Positions 1 through 6,187 of a stretch of DNA of 8,729 nucleotides are shown piece after piece. The notes beneath the pieces were generated by a model. The model was not told where the DNA came from and searched no databases. It saw only the letters and a program-made list of their open reading frames with translations. Position 1 is the stretch's first letter. Each line of letters begins with the position of its first letter. Origin of the DNA: JBHWPB01 sp043424675 (GTDB lineage: Bacteria > Bacillota > Bacilli > Lactobacillales > Carnobacteriaceae_A); the NCBI GenBank assembly GCA_043424675.1, contig JBHWPB010000061.1, forward strand, positions 1 to 8,729. Direction: 5' to 3'. The position numbers were made by a program, and so were the translations under genes.

Positions 1-1967
1 CTACTAGGGGTAAAGCCGAAAGATTCTACAACTTCATCTCCTGGAGCAGATTTACCGAATTCATCGATGCCTAAAGAGATACCTTTCAATCCGACATAAC
101 GCTCCCAACCAAATGTTGCGCCCATCTCAATAGACATTCTATTCTCAACTGAGCTTGGAAGAACGCTCTCTTTATATTCTTCTGACTGTTCATCGAACAA
201 ATTCTGTGCTGGCATAGAAACCACTGAGACATCTATGTCATTTTCATGCAATATTCTTTGCGCGGTCATCGCAATGTGTACTTCTGAACCTGTCGCGATG
301 AGGATACCATCGGGCGTATCCTTATAAGAATCGGAAAGAACATAAGCTCCTTTATGAACCCCTTCATTTGCTCGCTCGAGAGAGTATTCAAGCGTTGGAA
401 CATTTTGTCGCGTTAATGCAATCACCGTTGGTCTGTCTTTTGATTCTAAAGCAACTCTCCATGCAACGTTTGTTTCGTTCACGTCCGCCGGGCGAATCAT
501 ATTCAAGTTGGGGATCGCACGGAACCCAGCCAGTTGTTCAATCGGTTCATGTGTCGGACCGTCTTCTCCCACGGCGACAGAGTCGTGCGTCGTAACAAAT
601 ATTGAAGGCAATTGTGAGAGACTGGCCAAGCGGATAGCCGCTTTCATATAGTCTGTGAAAATAAAGAAAGTTGCTCCATAAGCCCGGGTTCCGCCATGCA
701 AATGAATGCCATTGATCATGGCAGCCATGGCGAACTCTCGCACACCGAACCAAATATTACGGCCTGCACGGTTATCTGGTGTAAAGTCATCAGCTCCATC
801 AATCATAGTTTTATTAGAAGTTGCCAGGTCCGCAGAACCACCCCAGAAGTAAGGAATTTGCTTAGATAAGGCTTGGATAGCATCTTCACTTGAAACTCGT
901 GTCGCTTTCCCTGGGAAACCATAATCAAAGAATGTCATCTCGTCATCATAGTTTTCCGGGAGTTCTCCAGCAAAAGCTCTCTTGAAAGTTTCGGCTTTTT
1001 CTGGTTCATTTTTCTCATAAGCATCAAACAGTTCTTGCCATTCTTCGTATTTCGCTTTACCTCTTGCTTTTACTTTTTCATCGAAAACTTCTTGAGCTTC
1101 TTCAGGGACTTCAAATGAATCATAGGTCCATCCTAAAACTTCTTTTGCAGATTCCCAATCTTCTTCTCCTAGAGGAGCACCGTGGACGGCGCTGGTCCCA
1201 GCTTCAGGAGCTCCGTAACCAATTTCTGTTTTCACCTCGATCAGCGAAGGCTGTCCGTTATGGTTCTTCGCATTTTCGATTGCTTTGGTTAACGCTTCGA
1301 GATCATTTCCGTCTTCAACAATCTGATAGTGCCAGTTTAAGGCTTCAAAGCGTCCTTGGATATCTTCAGCAAAAGACTTATGCAAGTCACCGTCTAAGGA
1401 GATATCGTTACTATCATAGAGGAAAATAAGTTTATCCAGCTCTTGCCTTCCCGCAAAGGAAGTCGCTTCATATGAAACACCTTCCATCAGATCTCCGTCA
1501 CTTACCAGAGCGTAAGTATAGTGATCGATCACTTTATACTCTTCTGTATTATAAAGGGCTGCCGTATGTTCTTCTGCCATCGCCATCCCTACAGCTTGTG
1601 CAAGTCCTTGGCCTAATGGACCTGTCGTTGCTTCAACTCCGTCTGTATAATTTACTTCAGGGTGACCCGGTGTGACACTGTCTGTTTGGCGGAAAGTTTT
1701 CAGGTCTTCTATTGTAACGTCAAATCCTGATACATGCAGCAAGCTGTATAATAAAGCTGATCCGTGCCCTGCAGAAAGCACAAAACGGTCTCGGTTCGGC
1801 CATTTCGAATCTTCTGGATGCACATGCAGGTGTTCTGCCCATAATGCATAAGCCATGGGTGCAGCCCCCATCGGAAGCCCGGGATGACCTGATTTTGCTT
1901 TCTCGACTTGCTCTACTGAAAGTGCACGTAATGTATTGACTGCTAATTGATCTTGTTCACTAAACAT
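1..1967 (-). CDS. tkt: transketolase, 3' end cut off by the window edge
   Basis: Transketolase is a cytosolic, thiamine-diphosphate-dependent enzyme. It moves two-carbon ketol units between sugar phosphates in the non-oxidative pentose phosphate pathway. My translation from ATG 1967 stays open for 655 codons to the left edge with no stop. Family members are about 660-670 residues, so only about ten C-terminal residues are missing. Visible family motifs are SGHPG (His28), AGHGS (His68), TPGHPE (His102), the diphosphate/metal-binding SDGDLMEG (157-159) with Asn187 about 30 residues later, VHGAPLG (His262), and FGVREFAM with the catalytic Glu411. The C-terminal domain contains SEEYKESVLPSSV and a typical SAPGD segment. 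The start is supported by AAAGGAGA (1974-1981), six bases upstream. The gene follows tal after 14 bases, and its ribosome site nearly abuts the tal stop, so the two are probably co-transcribed and perhaps translationally coupled. Nothing looks broken. Confidence 0.97.
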   Translation of the reverse strand, partial: MFSEQDQLAVNTLRALSVEQVEKAKSGHPGLPMGAAPMAYALWAEHLHVHPEDSKWPNRDRFVLSAGHGSALLYSLLHVSGFDVTIEDLKTFRQTDSVTPGHPEVNYTDGVEATTGPLGQGLAQAVGMAMAEEHTAALYNTEEYKVIDHYTYALVSDGDLMEGVSYEATSFAGRQELDKLIFLYDSNDISLDGDLHKSFAEDIQGRFEALNWHYQIVEDGNDLEALTKAIENAKNHNGQPSLIEVKTEIGYGAPEAGTSAVHGAPLGEEDWESAKEVLGWTYDSFEVPEEAQEVFDEKVKARGKAKYEEWQELFDAYEKNEPEKAETFKRAFAGELPENYDDEMTFFDYGFPGKATRVSSEDAIQALSKQIPYFWGGSADLATSNKTMIDGADDFTPDNRAGRNIWFGVREFAMAAMINGIHLHGGTRAYGATFFIFTDYMKAAIRLASLSQLPSIFVTTHDSVAVGEDGPTHEPIEQLAGFRAIPNLNMIRPADVNETNVAWRVALESKDRPTVIALTRQNVPTLEYSLERANEGVHKGAYVLSDSYKDTPDGILIATGSEVHIAMTAQRILHENDIDVSVVSMPAQNLFDEQSEEYKESVLPSSVENRMSIEMGATFGWERYVGLKGISLGIDEFGKSAPGDEVVESFGFTPS

Positions 1968-1981
1968 ACACGGTCTCCTTT

Positions 1982-2641
1982 TTATGAATTATCTTGATCT
2001 TCGAGGTAAACGTCCCAGTCATTTAAAAATCCTTCGATCCCTGAATCAGTTAGGGGATGACTGTAAAGCTGCTCGAATAATGTACTTGGAACTGTAGCGA
2101 TGTGTGCACCGCGACGGACAACTTCTTCTAAGTGTGGCTGCGTACGGATACTTGCGGCAATAATCTCTGAATCAAATCCATACAATTCAATGGCGTTGCG
2201 TAAATCTTCGATGAGAGCATACGCATCTGTCCCAATATCTTCTAACCGCCCTATAAATGGACTAATATAAGTCGCCCCAGCTTTCATCGCCATTATTCCT
2301 TGAGCAAGTGTGAAAACTAAGGTGACATTTGTTTTAATTCCTTCATTTGATAAGACATTGACTGCTCTAAGTCCTTCTTCTGTCATCGGTATTTTTACAA
2401 CAACATTCTCGCGCCAAGTTGCTATTTCTCGTGCTTCTTTGATCATCTCATCTGCTTCAAGTCCGACTACTTCCGCGCTTATCGGTCCATCTACAGTATC
2501 ACAAATTTCTTTAACAACTTCTTCAAAGTTGCGTCCCTCTTTTGCAACGAGAGAGGGGTTGGTTGTCACACCATCCACAATACCTAGTTCATTGACTTTT
2601 TTAATTTCGTCAATATTTGCTGTGTCGAGAAAGAATTTCAT
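1982..2641 (-). CDS. tal: transaldolase, small TalC/MipB (FSA-like) type
   Basis: This enzyme transfers dihydroxyacetone units between sugar phosphates through a Schiff-base lysine, in the non-oxidative pentose phosphate pathway. At 219 residues it matches the short bacterial class (about 215 residues) rather than the roughly 320-residue TalA/TalB class. Seen in order: FFLDTANIDEI (Asp6), GVTTNPSLVAKEG, SAEV, VVKIPMTEEG with Lys83 as the expected Schiff-base residue, GIKTNVTLVF, GATYISPFIGRLEDIG, IIAASIR and a C-terminal HPLTDSGIEGFLNDW. The reading frame opens with ATGATG. I chose the second ATG (2641) because GGAGG at 2649-2653 then lies 7 bases upstream, and because the family begins MKFF or similar. 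The first ATG (2644) would leave only 4 bases. A strong promoter candidate sits just upstream, and tkt follows. The class also includes fructose-6-phosphate aldolases. The tkt neighbour and TalC-like sequence favour transaldolase, but substrate cannot be proved here. Confidence 0.95.
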   Translation of the reverse strand: MKFFLDTANIDEIKKVNELGIVDGVTTNPSLVAKEGRNFEEVVKEICDTVDGPISAEVVGLEADEMIKEAREIATWRENVVVKIPMTEEGLRAVNVLSNEGIKTNVTLVFTLAQGIMAMKAGATYISPFIGRLEDIGTDAYALIEDLRNAIELYGFDSEIIAASIRTQPHLEEVVRRGAHIATVPSTLFEQLYSHPLTDSGIEGFLNDWDVYLEDQDNS

Positions 2642-2648
2642 CATATTG

Positions 2649-2653
2649 CCTCC
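2649..2653 (-). promoter_or_regulatory. tal ribosome binding site that decides between two adjacent ATGs
   Basis: GGAGG on the minus strand, 4 bases before the first ATG (2644) and 7 bases before the second (2641). The second spacing is the usual one, so initiation probably occurs mainly at 2641. Confidence 0.75.
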
Positions 2654-2675
2654 ATTTATATTTTTTTACATATTA

Positions 2676-2703
2676 ATTATACCAATTAAGGCTTATATTA
2701 CAA
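2676..2703 (-). promoter_or_regulatory. sigma-A type promoter for tal-tkt, extended -10
   Basis: On the minus strand, TTGTAA (2698-2703, four of six matches to TTGACA) is followed after 16 bases by a perfect TATAAT (2676-2681). The bases TGG directly before it make an extended -10. Transcription would begin near 2669, giving a leader of about 25 bases before the tal start. This is the best promoter match I found in the window and suggests that tal-tkt can be expressed independently of rpiA-azlCD. Confidence 0.75.
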
Positions 2704-2752
2704 TGTTGACCTTCCATTTTTAATAGGGAGCACATCTGCTTATCCTTATTCC

Positions 2753-3076
2753 TCATACGAGGTAAATCATCAAAGAGATCGCAAGAACTCCAGCTATCAT
2801 AGAGACAAATAAATTTCGGAACTTAAAAGAAATCAGTAAAACAAGAAGCGAAGGCAGGAGTTTGACATTCAGAACAGGGTCGAAAGAGACGGTCCCTTGC
2901 CAAAAGAAAATATCAGAAGCAACCAAAGCTGAAAAAATAGCGGCTGGAACATAAGACAACCACTTCACTGCTTTTTCAGAGATCTGGCGTCCTCTTGAAG
3001 CAAGGAGGGGGATAACCCGCGGTAAGAAGCTTGACAGAACCATGCCTGTTAAAAAGAACCACGTATTGTTGTTCAT
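2753..3076 (-). CDS. azlD: AzlD-like small subunit of branched-chain amino acid exporter
   Basis: The product is a 107-residue, highly hydrophobic protein of the AzlD family, normally the small partner of AzlC. The pair exports branched-chain amino acids and toxic analogues such as 4-azaleucine across the cytoplasmic membrane. Visible segments are an N-terminal helix (about 5-20) ending in LPRVIP, a second helix around SYVPAAIFSALVASDIF (41-57), and two further hydrophobic stretches near 72-84 and 88-106. The FLPR and YVPAAIFSAL motifs are typical of the family, and the length is normal. The start ATG overlaps the azlC stop as ATGA (4 bases). It is preceded by GGAGGAG at 3082-3088, inside the end of azlC, so translational coupling is likely. 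No terminator is obvious between its stop and the tal promoter. The substrate is inferred from family only. Confidence 0.9.
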   Translation of the reverse strand: MNNNTWFFLTGMVLSSFLPRVIPLLASRGRQISEKAVKWLSYVPAAIFSALVASDIFFWQGTVSFDPVLNVKLLPSLLVLLISFKFRNLFVSMIAGVLAISLMIYLV

Positions 3077-3792
3077 GGCCTCTCCTCCGCTTCATCTGAA
3101 GTTTCATTCTGATTTGCATATTCATCGACTAAATAACCGACAAAGGAACCGAGAACTGCAGCTAGCACAATCGATATATTATTTTGAAGTAAGGCATCTA
3201 AGATGACTGCTAACAGCATGGTAACCACCGCAACGAGAACATAAGTTGAGGAAGTGAGCTGGTCCACCAACATGCTGATAAACATGGCAATTAAGAGGTA
3301 ATTTACAATAGTTGTCGGAATATTGACACTGCTGCCTATCACAGTTCCTACATAAGTAGAGATAATCCATGCAAGATGAGGAATAATATTGGTAGCTAAG
3401 GCTTTATCTGACGTCCAGTCCTCCTCATGATCAAAAGCGTAAGTATTGACGCCAAAGGATTCGTCAACCGTCGTATGACCAAAAAGAAGTAAGAAAGGAG
3501 TGGAACGGTGATTGACGTTGGGAGCTAAACTTGATGTCATTAAAGACATGCGCAAACTCAAAAATAAATTCATGATAATAATAGAAGGCGCGGCCGCACC
3601 AGCTGCTGTCATCGAAGCTGCCATAAATTGACCGGCCCCTGTATATACCAGTACGCTCATTAAGAGAACAAATAGAGGGGTAAACCCTGCTTCATATAGA
3701 GCTATTCCGGCGGCTAAACCTAAAGGAATATAGCTCAATATAACGAAAAACGACTTTTTTACTCCCGCTTTCCAATCTTCCCCTGTCATCAT
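3073..3792 (-). CDS. azlC: AzlC-like large subunit of branched-chain amino acid exporter
   Basis: AzlC is the large membrane subunit of the AzlCD (LIV-E-type) branched-chain amino acid exporter. The 239-residue product has family hallmarks: SYIPLGLAAGI in the first helix (about 14-32), YTGAGQFMAA (50-59), the NLFLSLR segment (75-81), and TVDESFGV (108-115). Hydrophobic stretches follow near 135-153, 162-177, 183-200 and 205-223. A polar, acidic tail of about 16 residues (from Glu224) ends the protein. The frame opens with ATGATG. Here the first ATG (3792) is preferred, because AAAAGGAG (3801-3808) lies 8 bases from it and 11 from the second. The gene lies 29 bases downstream of rpiA and overlaps azlD by 4 bases, so these three genes probably form one transcript. 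Transport direction and substrate are inferred from the family. Confidence 0.92.
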   Translation of the reverse strand: MMTGEDWKAGVKKSFFVILSYIPLGLAAGIALYEAGFTPLFVLLMSVLVYTGAGQFMAASMTAAGAAAPSIIIMNLFLSLRMSLMTSSLAPNVNHRSTPFLLLFGHTTVDESFGVNTYAFDHEEDWTSDKALATNIIPHLAWIISTYVGTVIGSSVNIPTTIVNYLLIAMFISMLVDQLTSSTYVLVAVVTMLLAVILDALLQNNISIVLAAVLGSFVGYLVDEYANQNETSDEAEERP

Positions 3793-3821
3793 AAATATAT
3801 CTCCTTTTCTCAGTTAACTAT

Positions 3822-4493
3822 TTATATTTCGATGGTCTGGACACCTTTTGGCGATCCGACAATAATTCGGTCAACCATATCCAAAAAAAGACCATGCTCT
3901 ACGACACCTACCATATTGCTCAATTCGCTTGCCAAAGCTTGTGGATTTTCGATTTTTTCTAATCGTAAATCAATAATATAATTCTGATTATCTGTTTCGT
4001 AAGGAGTTGAACCATCCATACGTAAAGTCGGATGGTAGCCCTTCTCTTCAAAAGCTCTTAAAATTTGTTCATGTCCATAAACAACGACTTCCACAGGCAA
4101 AGGGAAGTCTCCCAAGTTTTCGACCAGCTTACTTTCATCGACAATCCATATCACTTCATCCGAATAAGTGGCGACAATCTTTTCGAATAAGAGAGCCCCG
4201 CCTCCTCCTTTGATGCCATGATAATCGCTACTTATTTCGTCCGTACCATCAATCGTGATATCGATTTTTTCAACTTCATCCACACTCTTCAATGGAATAC
4301 CATAAGACTGAGCTTGTTCTGCGGTGCGGTGTGAGGTAGTCACACCGACAATATTTAATTCGCCTGCTTGGACCTTTTTTCCTAAAGCTTCAACCATATA
4401 ATATGCAGTGGATCCTGTGCCCAAGCCCACTGTCATCCCATCTTTAATATAACCTGCAGAAAGATAACCGACTTGCTTTTTGACTTCCTCCAT
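3822..4493 (-). CDS. rpiA: ribose-5-phosphate isomerase A
   Basis: RpiA interconverts ribose 5-phosphate and ribulose 5-phosphate in the cytosol, joining the two branches of the pentose phosphate pathway and feeding nucleotide synthesis. The family motifs are all present, numbered from the first ATG (4496; subtract one for the chosen start): GLGTGST phosphate loop (24-30), TTSHRTAEQA (53-62), TIDGTDEIS with Asp83 and Asp86, KGGGGALLFEKIVA with Lys96 and catalytic Glu105, VDESKLV (119-125), and GVVEHGLF near the C-terminus. Length (223-224) is normal. Many homologues read DGADE where this one reads DGTDE, a mild change. The frame opens with ATGATG. The GGAG core at 4501-4504 lies 4 bases from the first ATG and 7 from the second, so I chose 4493. 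The gene starts just behind a hairpin that ends the murB transcript, and is followed closely by azlC. Confidence 0.96.
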   Translation of the reverse strand: MEEVKKQVGYLSAGYIKDGMTVGLGTGSTAYYMVEALGKKVQAGELNIVGVTTSHRTAEQAQSYGIPLKSVDEVEKIDITIDGTDEISSDYHGIKGGGGALLFEKIVATYSDEVIWIVDESKLVENLGDFPLPVEVVVYGHEQILRAFEEKGYHPTLRMDGSTPYETDNQNYIIDLRLEKIENPQALASELSNMVGVVEHGLFLDMVDRIIVGSPKGVQTIEI

Positions 4494-4500
4494 CATTAAA

Positions 4501-4506
4501 CTCCCC
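4501..4506 (-). promoter_or_regulatory. rpiA ribosome binding site that decides between two adjacent ATGs
   Basis: GGGGAG on the minus strand lies 4 bases before ATG 4496 and 7 bases before ATG 4493. The usual spacing favours the second ATG. The arrangement mirrors that of tal. Confidence 0.65.
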
Positions 4507-4529
4507 TTTTTTCATAATATATAAAGAAA

Positions 4530-4558
4530 TAAGAGGCTAGTTATAAGCTAACCTCTTA
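4530..4558 (-). terminator. hairpin terminator (or attenuator) between murB and rpiA
   Basis: In the minus-strand transcript, TAAGAGGTTAG and CTAGCCTCTTA form an 11-bp stem with one G-U pair and a 7-base loop (CTTATAA). A moderately U-rich tract (TTTCTTTAT) follows. The hairpin begins 25 bases after the murB stop, the normal place for an intrinsic terminator. Only 33 bases separate it from the rpiA start, so some read-through or an overlapping promoter must serve rpiA. Confidence 0.8.
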
Positions 4559-4583
4559 CATAAAAATCTATGACACCTTTATC

Positions 4584-5489
4584 CTAGTCTGGATCATTTC
4601 CAATGATTTTTACCTCAGTTTCAAGTGCAACTCCATATTCATCAAGAATAACTTCTTTTATATGTTCAATCAGCTCGACGTAATCCGTAGCGGTTGCCTT
4701 ATCGATATTCACAATAAAACCAGCATGTTTTTCAGAAATTTGAGCTCCGCCGTGAATCAAACCTTGCAGTCCGGCATCTTGAATAAGTTTGCCTGTATAG
4801 TGGCCTGGCGGACGTTTGAAGACACTGCCGCACGAAGGGTACTCGAGGGGCTGCTTAGACCAGCGTAATTCAGTCAATTCATCCATACGATCGCGTATAA
4901 ATTGGTGATTCCCTTTTTCTAGTTGGAATTTTGCCTGTAAAACGATATCTCCGGTTTCTTGTACAATACTATGACGGTAAGAAAATTTCATTTCTTCGTT
5001 ACTATAAATTTTAATTTCTCCGTCTCGGGTCAACACTTTCACAGCCGTAATAACATCTGTCACTTCTCCCCCGTAAGCCCCTGCGTTCATGTAGACTGCT
5101 CCGCCGACACTGCCAGGTATCCCGATTGCAAATTCCAGACCTGTTAAGCCGTAGTCTCCCGCTGTCTGTGATGTGTCGATTAAACGAGCACCTGCATCGG
5201 AAATGATTTCTGCACCGTCGACTTCAATATTTTTCATCTCTCTCACCATGATGACAGCTCCGCGAATACCGCCATCTTTTACGATAAGATTACTCGCATT
5301 TCCAAGTACAGTTAATGGAATGTCATTTTCATTTATCCACGAAATAATATCCTGTGTTTCTTTGATTGTTTTCGGAAAAATAAGAGCATCTGCAGGTCCG
5401 CCTGTCTCTGTAAAAGTGTAACGAGACAAAGGTTCGTCCATAAAAATGGTTGATTCAGGAAATGTTTCTTTAATATCCGTTAATTGCAT
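4584..5489 (-). CDS. murB: UDP-N-acetylenolpyruvoylglucosamine reductase (MurB, type II)
   Basis: MurB is a cytosolic FAD enzyme. It uses NADPH to reduce UDP-GlcNAc-enolpyruvate to UDP-MurNAc, the second committed step of peptidoglycan synthesis. The 301-residue product has the FAD-binding domain signatures YTFTETGGPADALIFP (24-39), TVLGNASNLIV (60-70) and GLEFAIGIPGSVGGAVYMNAG (117-137). YRHS (171-174) follows, then the substrate region YPSCGSVFKRPPGH with active-site Ser222, ISEKHAGFIVN (251-261), and a C-terminal ETEVKIIG with Glu292. The CGSVF-KRPPGH form and the length fit the type II MurB of Bacillales such as Bacillus and Staphylococcus. The start ATG has GAGAGG (5499-5504) nine bases upstream. 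A promoter candidate lies in the 100-base gap after tsaE, and a hairpin terminator follows the stop, so murB may be transcribed alone. Confidence 0.96.
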   Translation of the reverse strand: MQLTDIKETFPESTIFMDEPLSRYTFTETGGPADALIFPKTIKETQDIISWINENDIPLTVLGNASNLIVKDGGIRGAVIMVREMKNIEVDGAEIISDAGARLIDTSQTAGDYGLTGLEFAIGIPGSVGGAVYMNAGAYGGEVTDVITAVKVLTRDGEIKIYSNEEMKFSYRHSIVQETGDIVLQAKFQLEKGNHQFIRDRMDELTELRWSKQPLEYPSCGSVFKRPPGHYTGKLIQDAGLQGLIHGGAQISEKHAGFIVNIDKATATDYVELIEHIKEVILDEYGVALETEVKIIGNDPD

Positions 5490-5521
5490 GATTATATTCC
5501 TCTCAAAAATATACTATGGAC

Positions 5522-5551
5522 ATTTTAACACTTCTATAGTCTCTGAATCAA
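5522..5551 (-). promoter_or_regulatory. candidate sigma-A promoter for murB
   Basis: On the minus strand, TTGATT (5546-5551, four of six matches to TTGACA), an 18-base spacer and TAAAAT (5522-5527, five of six matches to TATAAT) lie between tsaE and murB. TGT precedes the -10, giving an extended -10. The predicted start near 5515 leaves a leader of about 26 bases. Confidence 0.55.
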
Positions 5552-5589
5552 TCCAATCTTTTATTCCTCATTTTCCTATCAGGATATTT

Positions 5590-6051
5590 CTATATTTTTT
5601 CTAACAGCTTCTCGTAATCTTCTCCGGATGCGGTAAGAGTGAATGCTCTTTTTTCTCCTTCATCTCCGTCGACTTCAATTTCTATCAATAAATATTCGGC
5701 CGGTATAATTTCTGGGGCTACTGACGCCCACTCAATCATTACGACCCCTTCTTGTCTAAAATATTCATCTAACCCTAAATCTTCAGCCCCACCGCCTTCA
5801 AGACGAAACAGATCCACATGGTAAAGGGATAAGGGGTCATTCTCATACTCACGAATCAAAGTATAAGAAGGACTTTTTATAATACGGCTGATGCCCAACC
5901 CTTCAGCAACGCCTTTAGTAAAAGTGGTTTTCCCAGCTCCCAAAGCTCCTTCCAATAGGACGACACTCCCCGGAAACAGCTCTTTACTGATTCTTTTCGC
6001 GAGTCCTAAAGTTTCCTCTACGCTATCTGTATTAACTTTCAACGTCTTCAT
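5590..6051 (-). CDS. tsaE: TsaE, ATPase of tRNA t6A biosynthesis
   Basis: TsaE (YjeE/YdiB family) is a small cytosolic P-loop ATPase. It binds the TsaB-TsaD complex and is needed for repeated cycles of threonylcarbamoyl transfer to A37 of ANN-decoding tRNAs. The 153-residue product shows the Walker A motif GALGAGKT (35-42) followed by TFTKG, the switch-like SPSYTLIREY (60-69; SPTF/SPSY in the family), YHVDLFRL with Asp80, and a conserved EW pair (107-108). Length is normal. The start is ATG 6051, served by AAGGAGGG (6060-6067) 8 bases upstream. A second GGAGG (6053-6057) sits too close to serve it. No tsaB, rimI or tsaD is adjacent, although many Bacillota keep these genes together. It lies between the pta terminator and murB. 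I see no convincing promoter in the 65 bases after the terminator. Confidence 0.95.
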   Translation of the reverse strand: MKTLKVNTDSVEETLGLAKRISKELFPGSVVLLEGALGAGKTTFTKGVAEGLGISRIIKSPSYTLIREYENDPLSLYHVDLFRLEGGGAEDLGLDEYFRQEGVVMIEWASVAPEIIPAEYLLIEIEVDGDEGEKRAFTLTASGEDYEKLLEKI

Positions 6052-6059
6052 TCCTCCAT

Positions 6060-6067
6060 CCCTCCTT
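6060..6067 (-). promoter_or_regulatory. tsaE Shine-Dalgarno, the upstream of two copies
   Basis: AAGGAGGG lies 8 bases from ATG 6051. A second purine-rich GGAGG (6053-6057) is only 1 base from the ATG and cannot be the working site. An ATG (6059) between them opens a three-codon frame whose TGA overlaps the tsaE start as ATGA. Confidence 0.7.
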
Positions 6068-6116
6068 CATAAAATATAACTTAGTGTACATTAATTTCAC
6101 TAAAATAAAACTTAAA

Positions 6117-6156
6117 AACTAGAATAAAGGTCACATTCATGACCTTTATTCTAGTT
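6117..6156 (-). terminator. strong intrinsic terminator downstream of pta
   Basis: A perfect 17-bp inverted repeat (6117-6133 and 6140-6156) encloses a 6-base loop. In the minus-strand transcript it starts 31 bases after the pta stop, and TTT, AAG and TTTTATTTT follow it closely. It should separate pta from tsaE. The stem is symmetric, but no plus-strand gene is present to use it in the other direction. Confidence 0.92.
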
Positions 6157-6187
6157 CAGTAATTATTTTCTTAAGTATAGGTTTATA

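Noticed and set aside
1064..1429. A 121-codon plus-strand open frame within tkt
   Set aside because: It lies opposite a conserved part of transketolase, and its Leu/Arg/Gln-rich product resembles no protein family. It is a shadow frame.
2310..2723. A 137-codon plus-strand open frame antisense to tal
   Set aside because: It is almost wholly antisense to a clear transaldolase gene, its product is a low-complexity Ser/Thr/Ile-rich sequence with no family motif, and I see no plus-strand ribosome site. It is a by-product of tal codon usage.
3179..3370. A short minus-strand frame rich in Cys (63 codons) inside azlC
   Set aside because: It is an out-of-frame reading of the azlC membrane-helix codons. 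The cysteines do not form a spaced metal-binding pattern, and there is no separate ribosome site.
5581..5592. Small TCCT-ATC-AGGA hairpin just after the tsaE stop
   Set aside because: A 4-bp stem without a U tract is too weak to call a terminator.
6081..6103. TTAGTG-11-CACTAA inverted repeat before tsaE
   Set aside because: Six-base arms in A/T-rich sequence are expected by chance, and it matches no operator that I can name.
6117..6156. Perfect inverted repeat considered as a mobile-element end or protein-binding palindrome
   Set aside because: Its position just after the pta stop, its 6-base loop and the following U-rich tract fit an intrinsic terminator. No transposase or target duplication is nearby.
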